Assembly: GCA_023441845.1 (NCBI GenBank) | Contig: JAEZNF010000507.1 | Coordinates: 1 to 5,214 of the forward strand | Length of the DNA stretch: 5,214 nt | From: Bacillota bacterium | Lineage (GTDB): Bacteria; Bacillota; Clostridia; Acetivibrionales; DSM-2933 | Direction: 5' to 3' | Made by a program: the position numbers and the translations under genes | The notes under the pieces: model-generated | What the model was told of the DNA's origin: nothing | Databases searched by the model: none | The model's input: only the letters and a program-made list of their open reading frames with translations | Shown: one piece after another, positions 5,153 to 5,214 of the stretch | Layout: every line of letters starts with the position of its first letter | Position numbering within the stretch: the stretch's first letter is position 1

Positions 5153-5214
5153 CCTAAAAGCCAATTATTCTTAAAAGTTGATTCTGCTATTGAAGAACCC
5201 ATCTAATTAAACCC

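Overview
The window looks like the chromosome of a strictly anaerobic, low-GC Gram-positive bacterium of the class Clostridia. A cellulolytic Acetivibrio/Clostridium thermocellum-like relative is plausible, but that is only my reading of protein style. The support is an oxygen-sensitive class III ribonucleotide reductase pair, a NifU-like/GGGtGRT gene pair that I associate with anaerobic Firmicutes, AGGAGG/AGGTGA-type ribosome binding sites, GTG as well as ATG starts, and AT-rich intergenic DNA.

Layout. (1) Positions 3-1468, plus strand: the 3' half of nrdD (anaerobic ribonucleoside-triphosphate reductase, cut by the window edge) followed 32 nt later by nrdG, its radical-SAM activase. A hairpin at 1475-1510 separates this unit from the convergent minus-strand unit. 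(2) Positions 3420-1533, minus strand: an operon of a NifU-like iron-sulfur scaffold protein followed by a GGGtGRT-family protein, 22 nt apart. An extended -10 promoter lies about 170 nt upstream. The 5' leader between promoter and start codon can fold into a compact three-way junction that works in the RNA sense only (G-U pairs). (3) Positions 3457-3894: a gene-free, AT-rich divergent region with several inverted repeats, the strongest between 3722 and 3836, ending in a second extended -10 promoter. (4) Positions 3895-5052, plus strand: a membrane-anchored serine hydrolase of the beta-lactamase/transpeptidase fold with a short acidic tandem repeat in its linker. Three consecutive hairpins follow, the last a convincing intrinsic terminator. 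The final 60 bases show nothing I can support.

How the genes relate. NrdG generates the glycyl radical on NrdD so that the cell can make dNTPs without oxygen. The minus-strand operon probably joins Fe-S or metal handling (scaffold) to a partner of unknown activity, and it appears to be controlled through its structured leader. I do not recognise that leader as a known riboswitch. It and the two-gene system it precedes are the best candidates here for undescribed biology. The serine hydrolase is a separate unit, probably acting outside the membrane on the cell wall or a related substrate, and not obviously linked to the other two.
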